Shown here one piece after another: positions 16,622 through 26,582 of a DNA stretch of 64,000 nt (position 1 is its first letter; each line of letters begins with the position of its first letter). The stretch comes from Nitrospirales bacterium (GTDB taxonomy: Bacteria > Nitrospirota > Nitrospiria > Nitrospirales > UBA8639). The stretch is from NCBI GenBank assembly GCA_021604005.1, contig BQIV01000004.1:1-64000 (forward strand). Direction: 5' to 3'. The notes below the pieces were generated by a model. The model worked only from the letters and a program-made list of their open reading frames with translations. It ran no database searches and was not told where the DNA came from. Made by a program: the position numbers and the translations under genes.

Positions 16622-17017
16622 TTATTCTTTGGCTGCTGGCGCAGGAACCGCTTCTGTGGATGCTTTGGATGGCTCAGAAGAAGCAGGAGCTGGTTCCGTT
16701 GACGTAGCGGCAGGTGCTGACTCGACGTCGTTTGCCGACGTGTCATTTTTGGCAGGTGTCGACAAGTCGATCACGGATGATGCGGTGTTTTCTTGTTTTG
16801 ATAACAGGGCAAGGCTTAATGAACTGAGCATGAAGATAATAGCCGCTCCAACGGTGACCTTGCTGAGGAAAGTTCCTGGGCCTCGACTTCCAAAGACCGT
16901 TTGACTTGACCCTCCGAATGCGGCACCGATTTCGGCACCTTTCCCCGCTTGCAACAAAATAGCGGCAATCATCAAAAAGCACACAATGAGGTGGATCACA
17001 ACGGTCAAGGTATACAT
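16622..17017 (-). CDS. secG: Protein translocase subunit SecG
   Basis: This is a 131-residue SecG. Two membrane helices (about 2-21 and 53-72) flank the conserved cytoplasmic loop LLQAGKGAEIGAAFGGSSQTVFGSRG, with the family core GAAFGG and the G-x-F-LSK turn. After residue 75 there is a tail of about 55 residues rich in A, P, S and E, as in many SecG proteins. It follows tpiA by 22 bp, the frequent pgk-tpiA-secG order. Confidence 0.93.
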   Translation of the reverse strand: MYTLTVVIHLIVCFLMIAAILLQAGKGAEIGAAFGGSSQTVFGSRGPGTFLSKVTVGAAIIFMLSSLSLALLSKQENTASSVIDLSTPAKNDTSANDVESAPAATSTEPAPASSEPSKASTEAVPAPAAKE

Positions 17018-17039
17018 AGACTATTCCGATATTTCCTGG

Positions 17040-17804
17040 TTATACAGAGGAATGGTGTGCAGAGGCTATAATCTTAGCAAATGAGTCTGGATTGAGACAA
17101 GCTTTTCCTACCAACGCTCCATTTATCTGTGGGGAGGTAAAGAGGCTGTCAGCATTTTCAGGGTTCACGCTTCCTCCATAGAGAATACGAATGGATTCGC
17201 GAGTGACTCCCCAAGTCTTTTCTATCATCGTCCCAATATACGCATGGACCTCCGTGGCTTGGTCAACGGTCGCGGCCTTTCCCGTGCCGATTGCCCACAC
17301 CGGCTCATAGGCAATCGTCACACTTTTCATTTGTTCTGCCGTCATCTCATGCAGTCCCTCAAGAAGCTGGTGTTCTATGACGGAATTGGTCTGTCCCGTC
17401 TCACGCTCTGTCAGTAATTCTCCAACGCAGAGAATTGGTCGTAGTTGGTGGGAGAGCGCCAAGTGAACTTTCTTGTTAATCAGGGCGTTCCCTTCACCAA
17501 AATGTTGGCGTCGTTCAGAATGCCCAAGGATGACATAGGTGCACCCAAGATCTTTAATCATCAATGGGGAAATTTCACCGGTCAATGCCCCTTCGTTTTC
17601 AGAGGAGGCGTTCTGTGCGGCAAGTGCGATAGATGTCGTATGCAATCCATTATGGAGAGCATGGAGTGCCGTAAACGGAGGCGCCATCACGACATCGACA
17701 GCGTATTCCTCATGGTAGAGTTGAAGAAAGTCTTGGAGAAAGCTGCGCGCTTCCGTAGCGGTCTTGTACATCTTCCAATTGCCGGCAATCAGTGGTCGTT
17801 GCAT
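17040..17804 (-). CDS. tpiA: Triosephosphate isomerase
   Basis: This 254-residue glycolytic isomerase interconverts glyceraldehyde 3-phosphate and dihydroxyacetone phosphate. The catalytic residues are visible: Lys in AGNWKMYK (about 7-14), His in ILGHSERRQ (about 95-103) and Glu in AYEPVWAIGTGK (about 167-178). The phosphate loop ILYGGSVNPENA is also present. It lies between pgk and secG on one strand. Confidence 0.97.
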   Translation of the reverse strand: MQRPLIAGNWKMYKTATEARSFLQDFLQLYHEEYAVDVVMAPPFTALHALHNGLHTTSIALAAQNASSENEGALTGEISPLMIKDLGCTYVILGHSERRQHFGEGNALINKKVHLALSHQLRPILCVGELLTERETGQTNSVIEHQLLEGLHEMTAEQMKSVTIAYEPVWAIGTGKAATVDQATEVHAYIGTMIEKTWGVTRESIRILYGGSVNPENADSLFTSPQINGALVGKACLNPDSFAKIIASAHHSSV

Positions 17805-17861
17805 AGAGTTGTTGGGCTTAGAGTGGGAAGACTGAAAGATGTTGTAGAGAAAGAAGCATAT

Positions 17862-19058
17862 TTACGGTCGATTCGGGAGCGCGGCTAGGCCGGGCATGTG
17901 TTTTCCTTCAAGAAGTTGGAGTGCCGCCCCGCCACCTGTTGAAATAAAGGCCATACTGTCGGATTCGCCAGCTCTATGGACAGCAAGGGCCGTATCTCCA
18001 CCTCCCACAACCGTCTTCGCATACGCATTGGCGACGGCATGCGCCATTGAGAGAGTGCCGCGAGAAAATGCATCCCGCTCAAAGACCCCCATCGGTCCGT
18101 TCCACAAGATTGTTTTCGCGTTTTCGACGGCTTCGCTAAAGAGTTTGACCGATGCTGGGCCGATATCCATTCCATACCACCCCTCGGGAATTTCTTGAAT
18201 TGTGACAATTTTTGTCTCAGCACTCGGTTCTAGACTTGCCGCAACCACACAGTCTACCGGCAGATAAAACTTCACTCCCCGGCTCAGAGCATGCTCTTGA
18301 ATCCCCTTGGCAAACTCCAGCATATCTTCTTCTACCAGAGATCGTCCGATTCCATGTCCCATGGCCTTGATAAAGGTAAATGCCATGCCTCCGCCAATGA
18401 TGACCTTGTCCACACGTTTCCCAAGGTTTTCAATGACCCCGATTTTTCCGGATACCTTTGCGCCTCCAAGAATGGCTACAAACGGTCGCACCGGGTTTTC
18501 AACAACACCTTCCAGCGCTTCGACTTCCCGCTTCATGAGATAGCCGGCCGCAGACATCTTCATGAACTTTGTAATGCCAACAGTCGACGCATGAGATCGA
18601 TGTGCCGTCCCAAAGGCTTCGTTGACATACACGTCACCGAGGGAGGCTAATTGTGACGCAAACGTTTCATCATTTTGTTCTTCTTCAGCATGAAATCGTA
18701 AATTTTCTAGAAGTAGCACGTCGCCGGACTTCATTTGGCCAACCAATGTCTTTACCTCGTCTCCTAAGCAGTCATGTGCAAAGACGACCGGTTTATCGAG
18801 AAGACGCTGCAGTCGTTTGGCAACAGGCGCTAAACTCAATTTGGGGTCGGGTTTCCCATCGGGTCGCCCTAAATGCGAGCAGAGGATGACGCTGGCGCCT
18901 TCGTCAACGGCATGGTTGATCGTTGGCAATGCCGCGCGGATGCGCGAGTCGTCGGTAATTTGTCCGGCATCATCGAGGGGGACGTTGAAGTCAACGCGTA
19001 TGATCACGCGCTTGTTTCGCAGGTCGATATGATCGATGGTTTGTTTGGTTAGGTTCAT
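17862..19058 (-). CDS. pgk: Phosphoglycerate kinase
   Basis: This is a 398-residue enzyme of normal length. The substrate-binding RVDFNVPLDD (about 21-30), HLGRPDGKPDPK (about 61-72), LLENLRFHAEEE, the hinge ILGGAKVSGKIGVIENL, and the nucleotide site WNGPMGVFE and GGGDTA near the C terminus are all seen. It is cotranscribed between gap and tpiA. GGGGGACC just upstream of the start can serve as a ribosome binding site. Confidence 0.97.
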   Translation of the reverse strand: MNLTKQTIDHIDLRNKRVIIRVDFNVPLDDAGQITDDSRIRAALPTINHAVDEGASVILCSHLGRPDGKPDPKLSLAPVAKRLQRLLDKPVVFAHDCLGDEVKTLVGQMKSGDVLLLENLRFHAEEEQNDETFASQLASLGDVYVNEAFGTAHRSHASTVGITKFMKMSAAGYLMKREVEALEGVVENPVRPFVAILGGAKVSGKIGVIENLGKRVDKVIIGGGMAFTFIKAMGHGIGRSLVEEDMLEFAKGIQEHALSRGVKFYLPVDCVVAASLEPSAETKIVTIQEIPEGWYGMDIGPASVKLFSEAVENAKTILWNGPMGVFERDAFSRGTLSMAHAVANAYAKTVVGGGDTALAVHRAGESDSMAFISTGGGAALQLLEGKHMPGLAALPNRP

Positions 19059-19130
19059 GAGGTCCCCCTTTTTTTACGCGAAATACATTATCGCAAACGG
19101 GGTAAGGAACCAGGGACGGCAGGTCCCTAA

Positions 19131-20150
<1,020 letters not shown>

Positions 20151-20194
20151 TTAGGTTTTTCTTCTAGTTGTGAGTAAATAAATAGTGTGACTGG

Positions 20195-20223
20195 ATGGTA
20201 CTGGCCCCTGTGACTTAAGTCAA
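20195..20223 (-). promoter_or_regulatory. Candidate promoter for gap-pgk-tpiA-secG
   Basis: On the minus strand TTGACT (20223-20218) and TACCAT (20200-20195) are spaced by 17 bases, matching five and four positions of the sigma-70 boxes. It lies between trpS and gap with no better candidate in the 170-bp gap. Confidence 0.4.
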
Positions 20224-20305
20224 GAAGTGCACGGAATGAATTTTAAAAAGTTGCTTGCATAGTGAAATGGAACATTATAAGAGAAGCCCTGCTTGTTGGG
20301 GATTC

Positions 20306-21286
20306 TTAAATTTTCATCGCTTCTTTGACATCCTGCATGGTTTCATGCGCAATGGTTGAGGCCTTGTCCCGTCCTTCCTGAATAATATTGTCGAGATAAT
20401 CGGGTTTTGCCGTCAATTCGGTACGGACTTCCCAGGACGGAGCCAATCGTTCGACCATGACATCGGCGACGAGTTTTTTGCAGTCTATGCAGCCGATCGC
20501 GGCTGCCCTACAGTCCTGATTAACCTGTTCCTGTACTGCACGGGGAGAAAGGATTTTGTGAAAATCATAGACTGGGCAGACATCGGGATTGCCTTTGTCC
20601 GTTCGCCGAACTCTAGCTGGATCGGTCACCATGGTTTTAAGTTTTTGGCGGATTTCAGGTTCTGAGTCAGACAAATTAATGGTGTTGTGATAACTTTTAC
20701 TCATCTTGCGGCCATCGGTGCCGGTCACCTTCGGAAATCGCGTGAGATGCTCTTTGGGCTCTGGAAACACCGGTTGGTACAAGTTGTTGAAACGTCTGGC
20801 TAATTCTCGCGTTAACTCTAAATGTGGGAGTTGGTCTTTGCCGACAGGAACGAAGTCGGGTTTATACAGCAGAATGTCTGCTGCCTGAAGGACGGGATAC
20901 CCCAGAAAGCCATACGTTGTCAGGTCTTTTTCGGTGATTTCTTCTTGTTTCTCTTTATACGTTGGGTTCCGTTCGAGCCATGGAACGGGCACGATCATGG
21001 ATAGTAGCAGATGAAGTATCGCATGATCAGGGACCGAGGATTGGACAAAGACGGTTGAACGGGTTGGGTCGATCCCGGTAGCCAGCCAATCGATCAGCAG
21101 ACTCTGGGTGTACTCTTTAATTCGGCTGGTGTCTGCATAATTGGTTGAAAGGGCGTGCCAATCAGCTACGAAAAAGAAGCACTGGTATTGGTCTTGAAGG
21201 GCTTTCCAATTGTCGAGTGCTCCGAGAAGGTTTCCCAGATGAAGATGTCCGCTTGGTTGCATTCCGCTTAAGACTCGGTTCGACAC
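20306..21286 (-). CDS. trpS: Tryptophanyl-tRNA synthetase
   Basis: This 326-residue class I synthetase has the HIGH-type motif PSGHLHLGNLLG (about 11-22), the substrate pocket ADWHALSTNY, PVLQAADILLYKPDFVPVG, and the KMSKS loop GRKMSKSYHN (about 193-202). Its length is normal. It starts 18 bp downstream of the site-2 protease gene and may be cotranscribed with it. trpS next to an M50 protease is a recurrent gene order. Confidence 0.96.
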   Translation of the reverse strand: MSNRVLSGMQPSGHLHLGNLLGALDNWKALQDQYQCFFFVADWHALSTNYADTSRIKEYTQSLLIDWLATGIDPTRSTVFVQSSVPDHAILHLLLSMIVPVPWLERNPTYKEKQEEITEKDLTTYGFLGYPVLQAADILLYKPDFVPVGKDQLPHLELTRELARRFNNLYQPVFPEPKEHLTRFPKVTGTDGRKMSKSYHNTINLSDSEPEIRQKLKTMVTDPARVRRTDKGNPDVCPVYDFHKILSPRAVQEQVNQDCRAAAIGCIDCKKLVADVMVERLAPSWEVRTELTAKPDYLDNIIQEGRDKASTIAHETMQDVKEAMKI

Positions 21287-21304
21287 AAAAAGACTCCTTT
21301 ATGA

Positions 21305-22027
21305 TTACAGGATTTCGCTTGGAAGCACGGTAGCCGCAAGTACTTGAATGACGGATCCAATGATCGTACCAATAATATGCACATGCGGTTCAACCATAAT
21401 AATACCCAGGATCACAAACATGCCATAGGGTTCTATGCGACTGAGGGTCATGGCTGACGCTGGCGGAAGAAGACTTGTCATGATTCTTCCTCCATCAAGC
21501 GGGGGCACGGGGAGTAAGTTGAACACCATGAGCACGACATTAATCAAGATGGAAAAAAGGCTCATGGCTGCCAACGGCAATAAGATCATGCCCAATACAT
21601 CACTGCGGGATTCTACACCCGGCTGCGGCGGCCAATTTTGGGCAATCGATGGATCGAGCACAAAAATCACGCTGAGGAGCAGTGCACTGCCAATAGCCAA
21701 TACCAGATTCATGGCTGGTCCTGCAGCGGCGACGAGTGCCATGTCACGACGTGGATTGTGCAAGCGCCGGGCATCGATGGGCACAGGTTTTGCCCATCCA
21801 ATTAAGAACCCGCCCGGCATCAAAAAGCACATCAGTGGGACGATAATCGACCCCCATGTATCAATGTGTGCGAGAGGATTGAGGGTCAATCTTCCTGCTA
21901 ACTGCGCTGTGGAATCTCCAAAAAAATTGGCGACCCAGCCATGGGCGTACTCATGCAGAACAATGGCAAAGATGAGCGGTAATGCCCGGTACGAAATCGC
22001 GTGAAGAATGGGTGCAATGTCATCCAT
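21305..22027 (-). CDS. Site-2 protease family (M50) membrane metalloprotease
   Basis: This 240-residue zinc protease is embedded in the inner membrane. HEYAHGW (about 26-32) is the HExxH active-site helix and NLLPVPPLDGGRI (about 181-193) provides the third zinc ligand. Several hydrophobic segments flank both. It lacks a PDZ domain, so it belongs to the short SpoIVFB/YwhC-like group rather than RseP. The ATG at 22027 is chosen because it follows the upstream stop by four bases; a TTG at 22063 would overlap. The substrate is unknown. Confidence 0.9.
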   Translation of the reverse strand: MDDIAPILHAISYRALPLIFAIVLHEYAHGWVANFFGDSTAQLAGRLTLNPLAHIDTWGSIIVPLMCFLMPGGFLIGWAKPVPIDARRLHNPRRDMALVAAAGPAMNLVLAIGSALLLSVIFVLDPSIAQNWPPQPGVESRSDVLGMILLPLAAMSLFSILINVVLMVFNLLPVPPLDGGRIMTSLLPPASAMTLSRIEPYGMFVILGIIMVEPHVHIIGTIIGSVIQVLAATVLPSEIL

Positions 22028-22031
22028 GATG

Positions 22032-23984
22032 TTAATGAATTTGAACGAATCGACCGTTGTCAACTTGGAGTATATAAATCTTACGATTCAGGACGCCAGT
22101 GGAGCCAAACGAGGCGAAGCTGTTCAACGCCGGGAGGTCGTGGCGGAGCAGAAATTGCTTGCGGACATCGGTGCCGGATGTCGCGCCATTGCGAATGGCG
22201 TCAAGGACCAGCCAGGCGGCATCGTAGGCTTGGACGGCAAACAATGAGGGGGCTGACCCAAAGCGAGTCCGATACCGTTCGATAAATGTATGGACTGATG
22301 GATCGGGACTGTCCAGAAAAAACCCATCGGTGAAAATCCCATGGTCAATCCCGTGTCTGGCCCAACGAAAAATTTCGGGGTTATGCCAACTGTTGGCGCC
22401 TAAGAGCGGGGTGTTGATGTCATAAAAGGCTAATTGCGATGAGATCAGCGCCAGGTTGACCGGCTTGCCCGGGACAAAAATGGCATCGAAACCCGGTGTA
22501 TAAATCATCTTCTTTTTTTTCTTTTTCTTCCCTCTCTTTTTCTTCGATGTTTTTTCCTCTTCTAGCGTACCGTATAACGAAAGATCTGTGTCTTTTAGCC
22601 GGATAATCTGTTCTGCGACATCGGTTTGTTCTTCGGAGTACTGTTCGACCGCAATCAATTCACCCCCGAAGTATTCGACGGCTTGCGTGAAGAGTTGGCT
22701 CATCTCGCGTCCATAGGCTGTTTGAGGCGCGATAATACAAAACCGCGTATGTCCCAGTTGGTTCATAGCATAGTCCACCAATTGGCGAACTTGTAATGTG
22801 GCGGTCAAGGCGGTGCTAAACCAATATGAACCAAAGCGGCGAACATCTAACAGGGTTGCTGATGGCGTCACCATCGGGACTTCATAGTCGTCGGCCAAAT
22901 AGGCAATACTCTGAATTTCACGCGAGAGTAAGGGGCCGATAGCGGCTATTGGTTTAAAATCATTGAGAACCTGTTCGATTTCAGAACGCAAGGGATTGAC
23001 GGTGGTAGCAGTATCTTTCACGACAAGACCGACGGACGATAACCCTAATTGCTGCTTGCCGTCTTCTAGAGCAAGGCGAATGCCATTTAATGAGTCTGTC
23101 CCAAAGGTTTTGAGTGGTCCGGAAGAGGGGAGAAATGCCGCGATGACATGCGTATTGATTTTGATTTTATGCATGAAGGACTGTAAGAGCGCCATGGCGG
23201 TTTGGGCGTAGGGGTGTTCGGGAAAGTGCTGCAGAAACATTCGGATGTCACGTTCGGCCAAGACTTCATCACCATGGGATGTATGCAACTCGATTAATCG
23301 GATGGTGGCGAGATCGCCTGGATAGCGGTCGGGATAGGCCTCAATGAGATTGTGTAAGGACGATTCATCCATGGCTTGAAGGATCATGTCTTGAATGATG
23401 GACTTGAGCGCTGCGCGTTGCTCGTAGTCAACCAGAGCGATCTCCTCCAAGGCGGACTTGATTGCATCGACATGTTGGCCTTGGGTGATATACGCCTCTC
23501 GTAATTGGCTTAAGGCCTCTTGTCGAATGCCTGGGCTCGCAGCAAAGTTGAAGACTTGCTGCAGAACGGTCAAGGCACGTTCAGGCTGTTCGAGGGTCAG
23601 GTAGAGTTGTCCGAGAAGCAAACGGGTTTCATTGGCCAAGGGCGACATGGGAAATTCATCCAGTAACTGCTCCATAATTGAGGCGGCGCTTTGCTCGTGA
23701 TTGGTCGTTCGTAAAATGGCCGCTTGCAGGAAGTAGGCTTCTTGTAGGATAGATGGAGGTGGCTGCCGGTCAATCAATGACTCCAATGTCGACAGGGCTT
23801 CGTCGAATTCTTGGATTTCAAAGTTTGTTTTCGCTTTATCGAGAAGCGTTTGGTCGGAATAGCTCTGTTGTTGTGCCACAATAATCGGTGCAGGGGTATC
23901 AGACGAATTGGCCCGGACAGACCATGGAAGCCAGACTTCACTAACAAGAAAAAGACCCGCAAGGAGAAGAACGGTGACACGCAT
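22032..23984 (-). CDS. Exported TPR and periplasmic-binding-fold protein, LpoA-like
   Basis: This protein has 650 residues. A signal peptide (about 1-26) is followed by TPR-like helical repeats (about 40-270), such as FDEALSTLESLIDRQPPPSILQEAYFLQAA, then a type I periplasmic-binding fold (about 280-650; PSSGPLKTFGTDSLNGIRLAL, IGPLLSREIQSIAYLADDYE, FCIIAPQTAYGREMSQLFTQ). This TPR plus LivJ-like architecture is that of LpoA, the activator of penicillin-binding protein 1A, though amino-acid sensing cannot be excluded. No lipobox cysteine is evident. Odd feature: a lysine-rich insert (EEEKTSKKKRGKKKKKKK, about 487-504) in the binding fold. Confidence 0.8.
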   Translation of the reverse strand: MRVTVLLLAGLFLVSEVWLPWSVRANSSDTPAPIIVAQQQSYSDQTLLDKAKTNFEIQEFDEALSTLESLIDRQPPPSILQEAYFLQAAILRTTNHEQSAASIMEQLLDEFPMSPLANETRLLLGQLYLTLEQPERALTVLQQVFNFAASPGIRQEALSQLREAYITQGQHVDAIKSALEEIALVDYEQRAALKSIIQDMILQAMDESSLHNLIEAYPDRYPGDLATIRLIELHTSHGDEVLAERDIRMFLQHFPEHPYAQTAMALLQSFMHKIKINTHVIAAFLPSSGPLKTFGTDSLNGIRLALEDGKQQLGLSSVGLVVKDTATTVNPLRSEIEQVLNDFKPIAAIGPLLSREIQSIAYLADDYEVPMVTPSATLLDVRRFGSYWFSTALTATLQVRQLVDYAMNQLGHTRFCIIAPQTAYGREMSQLFTQAVEYFGGELIAVEQYSEEQTDVAEQIIRLKDTDLSLYGTLEEEKTSKKKRGKKKKKKKMIYTPGFDAIFVPGKPVNLALISSQLAFYDINTPLLGANSWHNPEIFRWARHGIDHGIFTDGFFLDSPDPSVHTFIERYRTRFGSAPSLFAVQAYDAAWLVLDAIRNGATSGTDVRKQFLLRHDLPALNSFASFGSTGVLNRKIYILQVDNGRFVQIH

Positions 23985-24148
23985 GAATAAGGAGAGAGTC
24001 TGTGTGGTTTGTTCTATTCCGTCTACAGCGTGAATGGGATATGGCGAATGTGAGAGAGAAGCACGTTGCCGTTGTCTTTAGGACAGTAGCAACTCTCCTT
24101 ATAATCAGTGTACCAAAAGAACGACGTAAGCGCTAATATACATAGAGT

Positions 24149-25090
24149 ATGAAATCCATGAACAGCGAAACCGAGCAAGACCGCACCATGGATGTTGTGA
24201 TTGAAGACTATCTCACCTCGTTGCGTATTGAGGGCGGGTTGGCCTCCAATACGCTCGCGGCCTACCGACGTGATTTGCAAAAATTACAGATTTTTCTGAC
24301 CACGAAAAAGATCACGCAATTTGTCGATGTCTCAAAAGAGGTCTTTCAGGCATTTCGCCGAGAGTTGAGAGAGCAGCAGCTGGCGGCATCGTCTATCGCC
24401 CGCTGTTTAGCCGCGGTTCGCGGGTTTTATCGGTTTCTCGGAGTCGAAGGCTCCAGGCCTGCGTTGCTCGCGCCATTGATGGGAGCCCCGAGGCAATGGT
24501 CGCGATTACCCAAGGTGTTGAATGAGATAGAGGTGACGCAACTACTGGATTTACCACTCCAACGGAGTTCTGAAGACCTTCGTGATGCGGCGATGGTGGA
24601 ATTGTTATATGCCACGGGGCTTCGCGTGTCGGAATTGATTCATTTAGAGTTATCCCATGTCAATCGAGACGTCGGCTATGTGCTTGCCACTGGGAAGCGA
24701 GACAAGCAACGCGTGGTACCGCTTGGCGAAAAGGCCAACCACATACTTACCGAATATATGAATCACGCCCGTCCACAGCTCTTGAAGAAACGCATCTCGC
24801 AGGCCCTTTTTCTCACACGGAGAGGGCAGCCATTCACGAGGCAAGGATTTTGGAAAATGCTGCAGGCGCGCGCCAAGCGAGCCGGCATTACAAAGCCCAT
24901 TTCCCCTCACATGCTTCGTCACTCATTCGCCACGCATCTCTTGGAACATGGCGCCGATCTCCGATCGGTGCAAATGATGCTGGGCCACACCAGCATCGCC
25001 ACCACCCAAATCTACACCCATGTCGAAGAGGCCCGTCTCAAAAAAATTCACACCGAATTGTTTCCGAGGAAAGAACGAAGACGCAGCTGA
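24149..25090 (+). CDS. Tyrosine recombinase, XerC/XerD family
   Basis: This 313-residue protein has a SAM-like N-terminal core-binding domain (about 14-105, LTSLRIEGGLASNTLAAYRRDL) and a catalytic domain. The catalytic residues are Arg in ATGLRVSEL (about 160), Lys in TGKRDKQR (about 185), HMLRHSFATHL with His and Arg (about 253-263), His in LGHTSI and Tyr in QIYTHV (about 290). Length and sequence fit chromosomal dimer resolution at dif rather than a phage or integron integrase. No dif site was recognised nearby. Confidence 0.9.
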   Translation: MKSMNSETEQDRTMDVVIEDYLTSLRIEGGLASNTLAAYRRDLQKLQIFLTTKKITQFVDVSKEVFQAFRRELREQQLAASSIARCLAAVRGFYRFLGVEGSRPALLAPLMGAPRQWSRLPKVLNEIEVTQLLDLPLQRSSEDLRDAAMVELLYATGLRVSELIHLELSHVNRDVGYVLATGKRDKQRVVPLGEKANHILTEYMNHARPQLLKKRISQALFLTRRGQPFTRQGFWKMLQARAKRAGITKPISPHMLRHSFATHLLEHGADLRSVQMMLGHTSIATTQIYTHVEEARLKKIHTELFPRKERRRS

Positions 25091-25310
25091 GTCAGCATTG
25101 TTCAGTGGGTTAGATATATAGCCCTGGTTGTACATCTTGATTGGCTTTGGACGTACTTTATGATTTTTTGTGAAATTTTTCATATTGACAAATAAGTTTA
25201 AAGGTGTATGCTATTTTTCGGACTCGCAAAAGCGTGCGTGGTAACATGCTGAATATAGCGGTCTTTTCTAAAGTGTTTTTTCAATTCCCAGTGCGGGGGG
25301 AGATGAAAGA
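25091..25310 (+). other. Intergenic region before the zinc-ribbon gene
   Basis: This AT-rich stretch follows the recombinase gene. TTGACA at 25187-25192, followed by TATGCT near 25206, could form a promoter, but the spacing is short. No gene is visible. Confidence 0.3.
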
Positions 25311-25481
25311 ATGGTCATAGATGAGCAGCATGTCCGCTGTCCAGACTGCGGTCGGTATCAATGTCTTGGACAATTTTCTCTCTTGCAAATTAAATGTGAG
25401 AAATGTAAATTGCGTTTTCAGGTTACAAATGCAGAGGGAAGCCTGATATTTTCCAAGCTTTCTCCTGTAGAAAAAAAGTAA
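25311..25481 (+). CDS. Com-like zinc-ribbon small protein, copy 1
   Basis: This is a 56-residue protein starting at ATG 25311. Its core VRCPDCGRYQCLGQFS followed by IKCEKCKLRFQV has two CxxC pairs 16 residues apart, like the zinc finger of phage Mu Com and its chromosomal relatives. Mu Com binds mRNA to control translation; the role of such chromosomal copies is unknown. GGGGGGAGATG lies about 10-20 bases upstream. A terminator follows at 25521, then a PEP-CTERM gene. A paralogue with the same core and same context is at 42976-43194. Confidence 0.8.
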   Translation: MVIDEQHVRCPDCGRYQCLGQFSLLQIKCEKCKLRFQVTNAEGSLIFSKLSPVEKK

Positions 25482-25520
25482 AAGACTCGTAGCCTATTTG
25501 CGCCAGCTAGAGCGCCCAAG

Positions 25521-25558
25521 GGCCATTCTTCTTTTTTGAGGAATGGTCTTTTTTTATT
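25521..25558 (+). terminator. Rho-independent terminator after zinc-ribbon gene 1
   Basis: The arm GGCCATTCTTC (25521-25531) pairs with GAGGAATGGTC (25538-25548), with two wobble pairs and a six-T loop, and a run of T follows. It separates the zinc-ribbon gene from the VWA gene. Confidence 0.85.
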
Positions 25559-25666
25559 TTAATATCAGTATGTTTATGGATGACGCCACCTACAAGAATA
25601 GAACAATCAAAATGATCGAGATGGCCTTATGAATCTATTATGTCCAGTTTAGGGAGGGAATGTGCA

Positions 25667-26509
25667 ATGTTGAAAAACGTAAAAGTGGTGTTTCTTGCCA
25701 CAATGTTGTGGATGACGATTGGAATTCCTGGTTTGTCCAAAGCGGATACGATGTTGGGCATTATCATGGACTCTTCTGGGAGTATCAGTAACAGTGAATT
25801 TAACCTTATGGCGACCGGGATTTCCAATGCTCTTAATACGTTTCTGCCAACGGATGGGAGTTTCTCAGTTGGTGTCGTGCAATTTTCAAGTAGTGCAGCA
25901 ACCACCGTCGCTCCAACAATCATTGACTCGCAATCCACACTGACAAGTGTGACCAATGCGTTACAGGTTCGAGCCTTTGGGGGGTCGACATCAATCGGAG
26001 ATGGAATTCAGCTCATGAATGATAACGCGGATGCGGCGGGATGGTTTGTCGATCCGAATGACGATGTTCTCTATAATGTGATTACCGACGGGCAAAATAA
26101 TACGAATACAGCTCTCCTTCCGACTGCAGTGAATAATGCCCGAAATTTGGGGGTGGATGGTGTTAGTGCTGAAGGTATTGGAACTGGAGTGGACACAGCG
26201 GAACTCCTTAGTATTATTCACCCAAATCCTAATGCTGGGATTGTTTCGCCTGGAAATATTCCGGACCCCAGATCGCAAGGCTTTGTTGTACTTGCGAATG
26301 ATTTCTCAGATTTTGAAGCCGTCTTTGCAGCCAAAATCCAACAAGTCGTGACTCCAGGTCCAGGCCCAAGTCCAGGCCCAGGTCCAGGCCCAAGTCCAGT
26401 TCCTGGTCCGGGTCCAGCACCCGTTCCGGAACCAGGGACGATATTTTTGTTTGGGTCAGGCCTGATGGGACTGGTGTGGTGGAAGATAAAGAAGAGTGCG
26501 GCTTTTTAA
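25667..26509 (+). CDS. VWA-domain protein with PEP-CTERM sorting signal
   Basis: This protein has 280 residues. A signal peptide (about 1-24) precedes a von Willebrand A domain with MIDAS metal-site residues DSSGS (about 31-35) and VITDGQNN (about 143-150). A Pro/Gly/Ser linker of about 25 residues (repeated PGPGPSPGPG) leads to the sorting signal VPEPGTIFLFGSGLMGLVWW and a basic end KIKKS. PEP-CTERM proteins are processed by an exosortase and go to the surface or matrix; no exosortase is in the window. The start is set by AGGGAGGG at 25651-25658. VWA domains often bind other proteins; the ligand is unknown. Confidence 0.9.
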   Translation: MLKNVKVVFLATMLWMTIGIPGLSKADTMLGIIMDSSGSISNSEFNLMATGISNALNTFLPTDGSFSVGVVQFSSSAATTVAPTIIDSQSTLTSVTNALQVRAFGGSTSIGDGIQLMNDNADAAGWFVDPNDDVLYNVITDGQNNTNTALLPTAVNNARNLGVDGVSAEGIGTGVDTAELLSIIHPNPNAGIVSPGNIPDPRSQGFVVLANDFSDFEAVFAAKIQQVVTPGPGPSPGPGPGPSPVPGPGPAPVPEPGTIFLFGSGLMGLVWWKIKKSAAF

Positions 26510-26536
26510 TTACTTCGCCATTGAAGTTTGTTACCG

Positions 26537-26582
26537 AACCCCCGTTTTCTCATCGATAACTGAGAAAACGGGGGTTTTTTCT
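26537..26582 (+). terminator. Strong terminator after the VWA PEP-CTERM gene
   Basis: A perfect 16-bp stem (AACCCCCGTTTTCTCA at 26537-26552 with its complement at 26561-26576) and an 8-nt loop are followed by a T-run. It ends transcription 28 bp after the stop codon. Confidence 0.95.

Noticed and set aside
24149-25090. Xer-type recombinase as an integrase of a genomic island
   Set aside because: Its length and sequence fit the housekeeping XerC/XerD group, and no tRNA or attachment-site repeat was found on either side. The accessory genes start nearby, but a causal link is not shown.
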